From: Chryseolinea sp. H1M3-3
Lineage (GTDB): Bacteria > Bacteroidota > Bacteroidia > Cytophagales > Cyclobacteriaceae
Assembly: GCF_029360725.1 (NCBI RefSeq)
Contig: NZ_JARKMY010000009.1
Span: forward strand, 470,150-534,149
Direction: 5' to 3'
DNA length: 64,000 nucleotides
Positions 47,760-56,647 of the stretch are shown here, piece after piece. The notes beneath the pieces are model-generated. The model was not told the origin of the DNA. It did no database searches and saw only the letters and a program-made list of their open reading frames with translations. Position 1 is the first letter of the stretch. Each line of letters starts with the position of its first letter. The position numbers were made by a program, and so were the translations under genes.

Positions 47760-49340
47760 CTAGTGAAAAATGTAACGGAATCTTAAACCGACATCAAAGG
47801 TAAGTGGTGTGGCATCAACACCGGTCGCCGATTTATATACAGAACTAAAAGGATAGCGAAGTCCCGGATTAACAGAAACTCTGTAACGGTAACCCAACTT
47901 ATAGCTTAATTCTGTTCCCATCAATCCACTAAAGTTCAGCGAACGATAAGGGGAATCATCACCTCGGCCTTGCGTCGTCTTAGATAAACCACCGCCGTCG
48001 GGAGTGATTGTATTTTGCAGAAACAGATCCGTCGATACACCGGCGTTTAGCTGAACTCCAAATTTCTTATTAAGAATAAGGTAACCAGCCTGGAGGGGAA
48101 CGCTCACAAACCGCACACTATTATTTACATTGTACGGATATGTTTGCGCTACCCTGGTTTGTGCAGATGCATCCGCTAACTGGGAGTTGAAAGCATTTAG
48201 TGACTCAGCCTTGGGTGCGTCAAAGTTGCCGCCCATAACCACCACGTTGTTAGCAGTGTAGTCTGAGGATTGTGTCAAATAGTTGACGCCGCCTTGCAGC
48301 ACCCACCGTTCCGAGAGTTTGGTTCCTATACTAACACCAACAGAGTACGCCGAACCTGAAGCCTTGGATTGTTTTGATGCTGTATTAGCAACATTCAGGG
48401 AATAGTAGCTATTGGAAGGAACGGGGGAAATGCTCGGATTATTAGCATTAAATGCACCAGCTGCAAACCCTACCGACGTCCACAGTTTTTCAGATTTATT
48501 CTGCTGCCTTTTTTCTTCCTTGGCGTACTTCTTTTCTTCTGCATCTAATTTAGCAAGCAATAACATGCCGGGGTCAGCTGTTGAAACGGGGAGCTGAAGT
48601 TCTGGTTGTTTGGGTTCATAGAAAGCGGGAAGCGGACGCTCGGGCTTAACACCAACAAGATTGTTTTTTTGAGTTAAAGTAGTCTGTGATTTTTCATCCG
48701 GTAAAGTATTGGCAATGGACTTGTTATCTTTATTAACCACAGTAACACTGGAGGTTTGTTCTTTTCGGTCAAAAGCAGCCAAATTCTCGTTGACAGCATT
48801 TTCTCCGCTTTCATTTTCGACTGCAGGAGTAAATGCTGTCGGATCTTTTTGATTGTCTAAACGTGATTGTTCAGTAGCTTTTCCTTCCGAATTCGCTGCT
48901 TCTCCAAGTGCCAGTTGCTGCTGCGAAGATGAGGTTTCATTCAGGTCTCTTTTTGTTACCGGGGATTTCGCAGCATTGTCCAATTGATCATTGACCTTTC
49001 CTTTCGCTAAGCCAGTATCCTGACCATCGATATCTTTCTGATGTGGGGCTTCTTCTTCAGTTGTTAGGTTTCGTCCAGGCAATGCGTTGGTACCGGTCTT
49101 TGCAATAGTTTCAGTGGTGTTTGAATCCTTAAGCATTAAATATCCTACACCAGCCACACTCAGCGCAAATACAACAGAAGCAGCAGCAAGGGTCTGAAAA
49201 AACAGAAGTCTCCGCTTCATTTTTCCTCCCTCGGCTTTCTCAAGATCCAGTTCAATGTTAGTCCATACGTTCTCCGAAGGATTAACTTCAGCATCCTTAA
49301 ACGCCTCCTGGAATGAATCCTCAAATTTTCGCCTCTCCAT
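47760..49340 (-). CDS. Putative dual-membrane anti-sigma factor (cytosolic N-terminus, one TM helix, C-terminal outer membrane barrel)
   Basis: 526 residues from ATG 49340. Residues 1-44 look like an anti-sigma sigma-binding helix (FEDSFQEAFKDAEVNPSENVW, ending in a lysine/arginine patch). Residues about 45-70 form one membrane helix. Residues 71-285 are a Ser/Thr/Asn/Gln-rich, disordered linker. Residues about 287-526 are beta strands of a porin-like barrel (VGVSIGTKLSERWVLQGGVN, VPLQAGYLILNKKFGVQLNA, ending FDVGLRFRYIFH). It overlaps the ECF sigma gene by 20 bases. This layout matches Dma-type dual-membrane anti-sigma proteins described in Bacteroides; the assignment is by architecture, not by search. 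Confidence 0.75.
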   Translation of the reverse strand: MERRKFEDSFQEAFKDAEVNPSENVWTNIELDLEKAEGGKMKRRLLFFQTLAAASVVFALSVAGVGYLMLKDSNTTETIAKTGTNALPGRNLTTEEEAPHQKDIDGQDTGLAKGKVNDQLDNAAKSPVTKRDLNETSSSQQQLALGEAANSEGKATEQSRLDNQKDPTAFTPAVENESGENAVNENLAAFDRKEQTSSVTVVNKDNKSIANTLPDEKSQTTLTQKNNLVGVKPERPLPAFYEPKQPELQLPVSTADPGMLLLAKLDAEEKKYAKEEKRQQNKSEKLWTSVGFAAGAFNANNPSISPVPSNSYYSLNVANTASKQSKASGSAYSVGVSIGTKLSERWVLQGGVNYLTQSSDYTANNVVVMGGNFDAPKAESLNAFNSQLADASAQTRVAQTYPYNVNNSVRFVSVPLQAGYLILNKKFGVQLNAGVSTDLFLQNTITPDGGGLSKTTQGRGDDSPYRSLNFSGLMGTELSYKLGYRYRVSVNPGLRYPFSSVYKSATGVDATPLTFDVGLRFRYIFH

Positions 49341-49878
49341 ATCTTTCATAATACGTTGATTCCTTTAATAACTTGGCTTGCATCAAGCTCTTAGCCCTGG
49401 CATATTGTGATTTGGATGTACCTTCGGAGATACCCAACTGTTCAGCAATTTCCTTGTGGCTAAACCCCTCTATCGCAAATAAATTAAATACGATCTGGCA
49501 GCCGTGGGGTAATGTCTGAATCATCTCCAGCAGCTGACTGAAATGTATACCCGAAACAGACAGCTCGGTATCAGGAAGATTAACCTCCTGAACATCAACC
49601 ATGGGATAGAGATATAATTTTCTGCGTTGCACATTGAGCGCTGTGTTTACCATGATCCGGGTAATCCACGTTTCCAGTTTTGATTCCTGGCGAAAGTCTT
49701 TTATGCCATTAAAAACTTTCACAAAGCCTTCTTGCAAGGTGTCCTCAGCTTCAGCGGTGGTTTTGGAATACCGAAGACATACTACCAGCATTTTACGGCA
49801 ATAGCGTTCATACAAAGCCTTTTGTGAAGCCCTGTTTCCCTTACGGCATCCTTCTATTAGCTCGTCCTCACTGAGCAT
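49321..49878 (-). CDS. ECF RNA polymerase sigma factor (ECF21-like)
   Basis: A 185-residue protein. Region 2 is LYERYCRKMLVVCLRYSKTT with EDTLQEGFVKVFNGIKDF, and region 4 is VFNLFAIEGFSHKEIAEQLG with ISEGTSKSQYARAKSLMQ, the pattern of Bacteroidota ECF21 sigma factors. It starts an operon with the barrel-containing anti-sigma candidate; the two genes overlap. A promoter with AAC/GTCTAA boxes 30 bp upstream predicts self-activation. Divergent from the T9SS plug gene. Confidence 0.95.
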   Translation of the reverse strand: MLSEDELIEGCRKGNRASQKALYERYCRKMLVVCLRYSKTTAEAEDTLQEGFVKVFNGIKDFRQESKLETWITRIMVNTALNVQRRKLYLYPMVDVQEVNLPDTELSVSGIHFSQLLEMIQTLPHGCQIVFNLFAIEGFSHKEIAEQLGISEGTSKSQYARAKSLMQAKLLKESTYYERYGEAKI

Positions 49879-49907
49879 GAATGGGGTTTAAGCTGTCGTT
49901 TTGCATG

Positions 49908-49936
49908 TTAGACACGGTCGCACTTAAAAAGGTTGG
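49908..49936 (-). promoter_or_regulatory. ECF-type promoter before the sigma gene
   Basis: On the minus strand: CCAAC (49936-49932), 18 bases, GTCTAA. Distance and boxes are the same as at 47726-47754. About 30 bp before the sigma ATG, in the divergent region shared with the plug gene. Confidence 0.68.
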
Positions 49937-49957
49937 AAATGATCCTATCTTCGCATC

Positions 49958-51235
49958 ATGAAATACGTGTTTTTATACCTCTCTATAGTGCTGTTAGCCG
50001 GGTCATGTACGCCTATCGCACAAAGTTCGGTGAATTCCGAAAGCAATCCTAAAGCCTTGAAACTTATCGATATAGCATATGAACCCGAGATAAAGACAAT
50101 CCAATTACATCCTCAGAACGGCCCTATACAGCCTGCGGTTACAGCACTTGGAAAATGGGATCTGATGCTGGAGTTTGACGACCTTCGGAACCAACGGGAT
50201 ACTTATTATGCAAAGGTCATCCATTGCAATTACGATTGGACGAAATCAGATCTTCAGGATCTGGACTTCATGACATTATATAATGAGTTTCCTATAACAA
50301 ATAACGAGTTTTCAGTAGATACCCATATTCCTTACGTGCATTACTGGTTTAATGTTCCGCCGGTAAAATTACCCGGCAACTACGTCTTATTGGTATATCG
50401 CGGTAGTAACAAAGAAGACATTATTCTCACCAAGCGCTTTATGGTTTATACGAATCAAGTAACATTTACACGTGAAGGAAATTTGATCGGCGCGGGAAAC
50501 ATCGCTAATCTAAATCAGCAACTGAATTTTACCATTGACTATAAAAACTTAAATATCCTCAATCCGATGTTAGATGTTCATGTTAACATCGCCCAAAACC
50601 ATCGATGGGACAACGTGATCAGGGACGTTAAACCTAGTTTTGTCCGTGAAATTGAAAAAGAGCTGGAGTATCGTTTTTTTGAGGAGTCGAAGATGTTCAG
50701 TGGAGGAAGTGAATTTCGCTTTTTTGATTTGCGCTCGCTGAATTATCCCGGCCGGAATGTAGCGTATGTCACCAAAACCACAAAGCCATTCGAAGTGTAT
50801 ATCGCTAAAGACAAATCACGAGCGGACGAAGCGTATAGCCAATACGATGACTTGAACGGCAGCTTCAATATTGACAATCTTGATTATCGGGATCTCGCCT
50901 TTACGAATTATGTGAATGTAAACTTTGCGTTAGCTAGCCCTCGGGTTAAAGGTGACGTTTATGTCACAGGTGCGTTTCACAATTGGAACTTGAATGAGGA
51001 AAATAAAATGGCGTATGACACGACTCAAAATATCTATACCTCAAGATTATTATTGAAGCAAGGATGGTATGATTATCAATATGTTGTGAAGTCTCCCGAA
51101 CTCCCGTATTACCATTTTGAAGGAAGCCATTTTGAAACGGAGAATTACTACGAAATATTTGTCTACCACCGGCCGTATCAACCAAGAGCGGACCTGCTTA
51201 TCGGGTATTTACGACTGGACAAAAATCCGCGTTAA
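49958..51235 (+). CDS. Type IX secretion system plug protein (DUF5103)
   Basis: A 425-residue lipoprotein (AGSC). The DUF5103 frame is clear: IKTIQLHPQNGPIQPAVTAL, LMLEFDDLRNQRDTYYAKVI, HCNYDWTKSDL and PYVHYWFNVPPVKLPGNYVL, then FEIRFF-like EFRFFDLRSLNYPGRNV and YHFEGSHFETENYYEIFVYH. In Flavobacterium this family plugs the SprA translocon. It diverges from the ECF cassette and converges with the Cas6-like gene (shared TTAA at the stops). It supports a working T9SS, as do the sorting domains in the window. Confidence 0.92.
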   Translation: MKYVFLYLSIVLLAGSCTPIAQSSVNSESNPKALKLIDIAYEPEIKTIQLHPQNGPIQPAVTALGKWDLMLEFDDLRNQRDTYYAKVIHCNYDWTKSDLQDLDFMTLYNEFPITNNEFSVDTHIPYVHYWFNVPPVKLPGNYVLLVYRGSNKEDIILTKRFMVYTNQVTFTREGNLIGAGNIANLNQQLNFTIDYKNLNILNPMLDVHVNIAQNHRWDNVIRDVKPSFVREIEKELEYRFFEESKMFSGGSEFRFFDLRSLNYPGRNVAYVTKTTKPFEVYIAKDKSRADEAYSQYDDLNGSFNIDNLDYRDLAFTNYVNVNFALASPRVKGDVYVTGAFHNWNLNEENKMAYDTTQNIYTSRLLLKQGWYDYQYVVKSPELPYYHFEGSHFETENYYEIFVYHRPYQPRADLLIGYLRLDKNPR

Positions 51236-52032
51236 GCGTAATTTACATCGTGCTGCGGCGTACGCTGGATAGAATCGTTATTCGCCACATCTAGCATACC
51301 GAATCCTTTGTGCGTAAAATATCCGAGCCCGTTCTCATATATAAACTCCTGCACTTCGCGAGCGGCATACAATATGAACGGAAACGTATAACCTCTCACT
51401 TCAAACTTTACGTCATTGTCAAAGAGCGGATAGATTCGCGCAAATTTCTTATGCGAGGCTTGAATACGTTGAATGTATTCATGATCAGCGACGAGTTGAA
51501 ATTTATAAAATGAGGTAAGTTGTTCTGCCGTATATTTCCCCGTGGCCTCCATCCTTCCTAATGTGGATTCATAAAGCAAATCCGAAAATTCATCGCTTTC
51601 CGGAGACACAAATTTCTTACTGGAATCATCATTAAATGCGGCCGGAATGACGACGATCGGTGATATGCATAAAAAGCGTGACTCATCTGTAATTTTTACC
51701 GGCTCTTCTACTTCGGTTGATTCCGGTATGAGGTGGAGGTTGCCGACGATGATTTCTTTTTGTTCTAAGACCCTTGCCAGAAAATATTCGAGGAAGCGTT
51801 GATCAGAACAGGAAAATACCAACGTTACTTTCGCAGAAAAGTAATGAAGTCCTTTACGACTTACTTTTGTTTGACCTTTTAATCCAGAAAAGTTGTATTG
51901 GTTAAAATCCAAAAACTCCTTCTGCGGGCCGAACATCAGCAAACCTTTTATTACCTGAGCTAACAGATATTGATGGTGAAATGGAACGTACGCCCCCCGG
52001 TTCTTAAGTGAAAAAATAATTCTGGTTCTCAA
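51232..52032 (-). CDS. cas6: CRISPR-associated Cas6-like endoribonuclease, orphan
   Basis: About 266 residues from a TTG codon at 52032 (52038 TTG also possible; no ATG exists). N-terminus RTRIIFSLKNRGAYVPFHHQ and the conserved C-terminal glycine-rich loop GLGYFTHKGFGML (about residues 235-246) are those of Cas6; the middle has the second ferredoxin-like half. Cas6 cuts CRISPR precursor RNA, but no array or other cas gene is in the window. Similar stand-alone Cas6-annotated genes occur in Bacteroidota. It shares its stop bases with the plug gene. Rest of the call rests on family shape, not a search. Confidence 0.7.
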   Translation of the reverse strand: MRTRIIFSLKNRGAYVPFHHQYLLAQVIKGLLMFGPQKEFLDFNQYNFSGLKGQTKVSRKGLHYFSAKVTLVFSCSDQRFLEYFLARVLEQKEIIVGNLHLIPESTEVEEPVKITDESRFLCISPIVVIPAAFNDDSSKKFVSPESDEFSDLLYESTLGRMEATGKYTAEQLTSFYKFQLVADHEYIQRIQASHKKFARIYPLFDNDVKFEVRGYTFPFILYAAREVQEFIYENGLGYFTHKGFGMLDVANNDSIQRTPQHDVNYA

Positions 52033-52154
52033 ACCCAAAAAAGTTAAGTGGGGTTAAAAAAATACCACAGCTAAAAACCTGCTGAATACTGAATATGAGC
52101 AGTTTATAAAACTAATAAAAAATCCTAAACGTTCTAACGCATTTTGTGGAATCT

Positions 52155-53252
52155 TTATACGTTAAATCGAAAATGCATGATATCCCCATCATTTACGACA
52201 TATTCTTTCCCTTCCACGCCCATTTTACCTGCTTCCTTACACGCCTGTTCAGTCTTATATTGCTGATAATCAGATAACTTAATAACCTCTGCCCGAATAA
52301 ATCCTTTCTCGAAATCCGTATGAATTACACCCGCTGCCTGAGGTGCTTTCCAACCCTTTTTTATCGTCCAGGCCCTTACTTCTTTCTCTCCGGCCGTGAA
52401 ATAAGTGATCAGATCCAATAGATGGTAGGAAGCACTGAGTAGTTTATTAAGTCCCGACTCCTTTAAACCGTACTCCTGAAGGAATACCTGTCGATCCTCC
52501 TCTGATTCGAGTTCCGCTATTTGGGCTTCTATAGCAGCACTGATAATCACCACTTCAGCATTTTCATCTTTAACATGCGCTTTAAGGGCGTCAACATATT
52601 TATTGCCTGTATGAAGGGAACCTTCATCAACGTTGGCAACGTAAATAACCGGTTTGGCAGTTAACAGCTGTAGATCTGCAATGGCATTTTTTGCTTCTTC
52701 ATCTACAACCAAGGTGCGGGCATTTTTTCCTGACGACAACACGTCTTTAAATTGTTGAAGAACGCTGAGTTCTTTTTTCATTTTGGCGTCACCACTTTTT
52801 GCTGCTCGCTCTACCCTGGAAATCTTTTTATCAATCGATTCAAGATCTTTTAACTGGAGTTCGGTATCGATTATTTCCTTGTCGGAAACCGGATCAACTC
52901 TGCCATCAACGTGAACAACATTGTCGTCTTCAAAGCATCTTACAACGTGAACGATGGCATCAACTTCTCTAATGTTTGCCAGGAATTGGTTACCCAATCC
53001 CTCTCCTTTGCTGGCACCCTTCACCAATCCTGCGATGTCAACAAACTCTATCGTGGTGGGCAGTACCCGCTGAGGTTTTACCAGGGCTTCAAGGATCTTT
53101 AGCCTGTTATCCGGCACCGAGATAACACCAACATTGGGTTCGATGGTACAAAAGGGAAAGTTAGCCGCCTCCGCCTTATTATTTGATATCGCATTAAACA
53201 AGGTAGATTTTCCAACATTCGGTAGTCCTACTATTCCGCACTTAAGTCCCAT
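52155..53252 (-). CDS. ychF: Redox-regulated ATPase YchF (Obg family)
   Basis: A 365-residue protein with the Walker [15 protein letters not shown], the DxxG at [15 protein letters not shown], and a non-canonical G4 region (YVANVDEG) that explains YchF's ATP preference. The C-terminal TGS domain ([31 protein letters not shown]) is complete. It acts in translation and stress control. Promoter with perfect TATATTTG lies upstream (53280-53287, minus). Confidence 0.97.
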   Translation of the reverse strand: MGLKCGIVGLPNVGKSTLFNAISNNKAEAANFPFCTIEPNVGVISVPDNRLKILEALVKPQRVLPTTIEFVDIAGLVKGASKGEGLGNQFLANIREVDAIVHVVRCFEDDNVVHVDGRVDPVSDKEIIDTELQLKDLESIDKKISRVERAAKSGDAKMKKELSVLQQFKDVLSSGKNARTLVVDEEAKNAIADLQLLTAKPVIYVANVDEGSLHTGNKYVDALKAHVKDENAEVVIISAAIEAQIAELESEEDRQVFLQEYGLKESGLNKLLSASYHLLDLITYFTAGEKEVRAWTIKKGWKAPQAAGVIHTDFEKGFIRAEVIKLSDYQQYKTEQACKEAGKMGVEGKEYVVNDGDIMHFRFNV

Positions 53253-53279
53253 ATAGGTGATGATTCTGATTTAAGGGCG

Positions 53280-53287
53280 CAAATATA
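53280..53287 (-). promoter_or_regulatory. -7 element TATATTTG for ychF
   Basis: On the minus strand TATATTTG fits TAnnTTTG and is followed by CGCCC, as often in Bacteroidota. It lies 27 bp before the ychF start. No clear -33 TTTG at the usual distance. Confidence 0.5.
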
Positions 53288-53383
53288 AAAAAAGTCCATG
53301 GTCGATCGTCTATCATCCCGTGAAGGATGTAGTTAATTTCAGAGGGCACTTAAAAGAGATGCTGCCAAACATGAAACAGCAAC

Positions 53384-53414
53384 AAAAAAGCCCCCGATTT
53401 CTCAGGGGCCTTTT
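53384..53414 (-). terminator. Terminator of the PUR-family gene
   Basis: Stem of GCCCC (53390-53394) with GGGGC (53405-53409), flanked by A/T runs that pair partly; on the minus strand it is followed by TTTTTT (53389-53384). It lies 40 bp after the PUR gene's stop. Confidence 0.8.
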
Positions 53415-53451
53415 ATAGATTTAGATTAGGTAGTGTGGTCTCGTTAAAATT

Positions 53452-53808
53452 TTATTCCCATTTAAGATCGGTATCCAATCCGTTTTTGCCGGTTGTAGCT
53501 TCAGCCTCTTCCCGCTCATGGGAATGATCGAACTGCGTGAAATCAACACCCGGCATCAGCTCATTCTTTACGTGATTTACCGTATTGGAGAGGGCCTCCA
53601 GGAATTTGTTAAAATCCTCTTTGTACAAAAAAATCTTATGTTTTTCGTACGTAAATCCATCCTCTTTAAAACGCTTTTTGCTTTCTGTGATCGTTAAGTA
53701 ATAGTCGTTGGACCTGGTAGACTTAACGTCAAAAAAGTAAGTTCTTTTGCCGGCTTTTACTTTCTCTGAGTAAATTTCGTCCCTGCCGTTTGTCTTGTTT
53801 TCTTCCAC
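53452..53808 (-). CDS. PUR-family DNA/RNA-binding protein (DUF3276)
   Basis: A 118-residue protein: EIYSEKVKAGKRTYFFDVKS, YYLTITESKKRFKEDGF, HKIFLYKEDFNKFLEALS. This is one PUR repeat of the bacterial PUR family, related to PUR-alpha and Borrelia BpuR; Bacteroidota members bind nucleic acid as dimers. The acidic tail (HSHEREEAEATTG) is variable. Single gene with own terminator; function not fixed. Confidence 0.9.
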   Translation of the reverse strand: MEENKTNGRDEIYSEKVKAGKRTYFFDVKSTRSNDYYLTITESKKRFKEDGFTYEKHKIFLYKEDFNKFLEALSNTVNHVKNELMPGVDFTQFDHSHEREEAEATTGKNGLDTDLKWE

Positions 53809-53965
53809 AATCCTTCAAATTTTAAGGTTAGATTTAAGTTTGGTTTAGTCTAAGGTAGTATTTTGGAAAAGGATTGCAAATAACTGTGTATTTAAATATT
53901 TTTTATTACCTGTGTGACAATACTAAAACCCTTTAAAAAACGTTAAAAACCCTCTTTTATAAAAA

Positions 53966-54871
53966 GTGAAAATAACACAAAACGATATAAAACAGAGTGC
54001 CAGCCTTGAGTTATTGGCGCGCCAGCTAGTCGAAGGTTTCATCACCGGCCTTCACAAATCTCCCTATCATGGCTTTTCTGTTGAATTTGCTGAACATCGT
54101 TTGCACAACGAAGGAGAAAGCACCCGCCATATAGATTGGAAGGTTTATGCCAGAACAGACCGGCTTTTCACCAAACGTTATGAAGAGGAAACTAACCTCC
54201 GGTGTTTGATCGCCATAGACACTTCGTCTTCTATGTATTATCCGGTGCAAACAAAAGGAAAAATCCGGTTCGCGAAATTTGCTGCTGCCGCGTTAGGCTA
54301 TTTGCTGCACAGGCAGCGCGATGCTGTCGGATTGTGCTTGTTTTCGAATGAGATTCAAACCCTCACTTCTGTTAAGTCTACGTCTAGCCACCTCGATAAA
54401 ATTTTTCGAACACTGAATGATATAGATACACAGGCAACCACTCCGAAGAAAACCAACGTAGCAAAAGTGTTGGATGAACTCGCGGAGAAAATTCATAAAC
54501 GTTCGCTGGTCATCATCTTCAGCGATATGTTTGACAACGCGGAAAATACGGATGACCTGTTCAGGGCTTTACAACATCTGAAACACAATAAACATGAAGT
54601 AATTGTTTTCCATGTGATGGACAACAAAACAGAATTGTATTTTGATTTTGACGATCGTCCAATGGAATTCGTGGATCTGGAATCCGGGGAACGGTTAAAA
54701 TTAAATCCGGGTGATGTAAAAGAAAGTTACAAAGCATCCGCCGATCATTTCCACAAAGCGTTAAAACTTAAATGCAACCAATATAAAATTGATTTTATTG
54801 AAGCCGATACGCAGAGTGATTTTAACCTGATACTTCAAACGTATTTGATCAAAAGGGGAAGGATGCGATAA
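53966..54871 (+). CDS. DUF58 (von Willebrand A-like) protein
   Basis: A 301-residue protein starting at GTG 53966. Marks: the DUF58 segment DWKVYARTDRLFTKRYE, then the VWA-like metal site IAIDTSSSMYYP and FSDMFDNAENTDDL. DUF58 proteins usually work with MoxR ATPases and membrane VWA proteins, none of which is next to it here. Role in envelope complex maturation is inferred from the family. Confidence 0.9.
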   Translation: MKITQNDIKQSASLELLARQLVEGFITGLHKSPYHGFSVEFAEHRLHNEGESTRHIDWKVYARTDRLFTKRYEEETNLRCLIAIDTSSSMYYPVQTKGKIRFAKFAAAALGYLLHRQRDAVGLCLFSNEIQTLTSVKSTSSHLDKIFRTLNDIDTQATTPKKTNVAKVLDELAEKIHKRSLVIIFSDMFDNAENTDDLFRALQHLKHNKHEVIVFHVMDNKTELYFDFDDRPMEFVDLESGERLKLNPGDVKESYKASADHFHKALKLKCNQYKIDFIEADTQSDFNLILQTYLIKRGRMR

Positions 54872-54990
54872 GGGAGGCTATAGCGTGAATGGCAAGCAAT
54901 ACGCAGGGAATTATAACCACTATTCCTGGCACTTTGTGACGCAAAATTTAGTATAGCGGGTCGTTGGAAATTACCAACTATCCAGCGGAT

Positions 54991-55026
54991 ACGTTACCAC
55001 CGAATACCCGATTACCAATACCTTTA
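54991..55026 (-). repeat. Dispersed GGTAATC-type repeat, copy A
   Basis: Read on the minus strand it runs AAAGGTATTGG, TAATCGGGTATTCGG, then GGTAACG, directly after the ferredoxin stop. It resembles copies at 56478-56516 and 57061-57090. Confidence 0.5.
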
Positions 55027-55383
55027 CTCCTGTACCACTTCCTGATGAAGCCAAGCCTTCTTAGCAAGAAGTTCTTCTTTCTCTTCTACATTGTCAGGGT
55101 CAGGTACACAACAGTCTACGGGACAAACGGCAGCGCACTGGGGCTCTTCATGAAAACCGGTACATTCAGTACATTTTCCGGTTACGATATAATAAAATTC
55201 ATTAGATACGGGAGCTTGAGGCGTTTTCGCATCGACAGCCGTTCCATCTTCTAATTCAACTTTTTCCAATTTAGTGCCCCCAGCCCAGTTCCATTCCTGG
55301 CCTCCTTCATAAATAGCTGTATTAGGGCATTCCGGCTCGCATGCACCGCAATTGATGCATTCATCCGTAATCATTATTGCCAT
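55024..55383 (-). CDS. 4Fe-4S dicluster ferredoxin
   Basis: A 119-residue protein with two cluster motifs: CINCGACEPECPNTAI and CTECTGFHEEPQCAAVCPVDCC. The first is classical CxxCxxCxxxCP; the second has the longer CxxC-x8-CxxxCP form found in 2[4Fe-4S] ferredoxins. A 50-residue insert stands between them. Electron carrier in the cytoplasm. Divergent from acyl-CoA reductase with 86 bp between, an arrangement also seen in other Bacteroidota. Confidence 0.93.
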   Translation of the reverse strand: MAIMITDECINCGACEPECPNTAIYEGGQEWNWAGGTKLEKVELEDGTAVDAKTPQAPVSNEFYYIVTGKCTECTGFHEEPQCAAVCPVDCCVPDPDNVEEKEELLAKKAWLHQEVVQE

Positions 55384-55469
55384 GCTTTTCCTATTTTTGA
55401 ACCAATTTTATAACACAAAAATACATCAAACAATCTTAACGGACACGCGCTTCTAAAAGTTTAATCAAC

Positions 55470-56477
55470 ATGAATATTGAAGAAAGGATTGAGGCCTTCG
55501 TCCAGTTAGGTGAATTTATCGAATCGCTGCCGGAAGAAAAGTTTAAAACGTTAGCAGAACGCATACGCATCGAAAATGCATGGTTTACGGAGTCCAATTT
55601 ACGAATGGCCGTTAGTGGAATCGTCAGCTTTCTCGATGAAAAAAAACTTCGATCATGGCTTTCGGCATATCCCCTGGTGACCCGAAGTCCAAAAATCGTT
55701 GCACTTATTATGGCAGGAAACATTCCATTGGTAGGGTTTCATGATTTGCTGTGCGTCTTAATCAATGGAGATATTGCACTCATCAAACCAAGTTCAAAAG
55801 ATTCCATCTTGCTACGAATCATTACCGACAAACTAGCAGCCATCAACCCGGGATTTGCTGACAAGATCATCTATACTGAGCGTCTAAAAGACTTCGATGC
55901 TGTTATCGCCACCGGTAGCGACAACTCCTCCAGATACTTTGAATATTATTTTGGCAAATACCCTCACATCATCCGTAAGAACCGAACCTCTGTTGCTATT
56001 TTAAATGGACACGAGGATGAAAAGGATTTAGAAAAATTAGGCAAAGATGTATTTAGCTATTTCGGTTTAGGCTGTCGAAACGTCTCTAAACTTTACGTGC
56101 CGCGGGGTTATGATTTTCAGCGTCTGTTTAAAAGTTGGCAGGTATATAAAGACCTGGATATGCATCACAAATATCACAACAATTATCACTATCAGAGAAC
56201 CGTTCTTCTCGTAGCCACTATCCCCTATCTCGATACTGGTTTTGTGTTGCTCCAAGAGAGCGAAAGGTTGGTCTCTCCAATCGCTGTTTTGTATTATGAA
56301 TATTATAATGCTGAGGAAGATCTTAGCAGAAAGCTCAACACCGTTCAAGACAAACTTCAATGCATCGTCGGGAATTTTTTACCAGCCACCGTAAAATTTG
56401 GTGAAGCGCAGTGTCCGGGGTTGAATGATTATGCGGATGGGATTGATGTGATGTTTTTTTTGAGAGGGTTGGATTAA
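55470..56477 (+). CDS. LuxC-type acyl-CoA reductase family protein
   Basis: A 335-residue protein, shorter than LuxC proper. Marks: PKIVALIMAGNIPLVGFHDL, LIKPSSKDSILLRIITDKL, VIATGSDNSSRYFEYYFGKY, and SYFGLGCRNVSKLYVP, where the Cys is the likely thioester nucleophile. It should reduce an acyl-CoA to aldehyde with NAD(P)H. No luciferase or fatty acid genes are near; the true substrate is unknown. Followed by a dispersed repeat. Confidence 0.9.
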   Translation: MNIEERIEAFVQLGEFIESLPEEKFKTLAERIRIENAWFTESNLRMAVSGIVSFLDEKKLRSWLSAYPLVTRSPKIVALIMAGNIPLVGFHDLLCVLINGDIALIKPSSKDSILLRIITDKLAAINPGFADKIIYTERLKDFDAVIATGSDNSSRYFEYYFGKYPHIIRKNRTSVAILNGHEDEKDLEKLGKDVFSYFGLGCRNVSKLYVPRGYDFQRLFKSWQVYKDLDMHHKYHNNYHYQRTVLLVATIPYLDTGFVLLQESERLVSPIAVLYYEYYNAEEDLSRKLNTVQDKLQCIVGNFLPATVKFGEAQCPGLNDYADGIDVMFFLRGLD

Positions 56478-56516
56478 AAGGTAATAGGGTATTCAGTAAT
56501 CGGGTGATCGGGTCGG
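56478..56516 (+). repeat. Dispersed GGTAATC-type repeat, copy B
   Basis: AAGGTAATAGGGTATTCAG then TAATCGGGTGATCGGGTC, directly after the acyl-CoA reductase stop. Same orientation relative to its gene as copies A and C. Confidence 0.5.
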
Positions 56517-56647
56517 TAGCCGCAACGCCCAGTTTGTAATCAGGGGTGCTTCAAAAATCTTCGCATTTGAAACGATTTAATCCAAGAATTATGCGTCACG
56601 AAAGTTATCAATTACCTTTATAAAAACGTTGTGTAAATATTTATTGA

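Noticed and set aside
54964..55254. 96-residue plus-strand frame
   Set aside because: Antisense to the ferredoxin, which has both cluster motifs.
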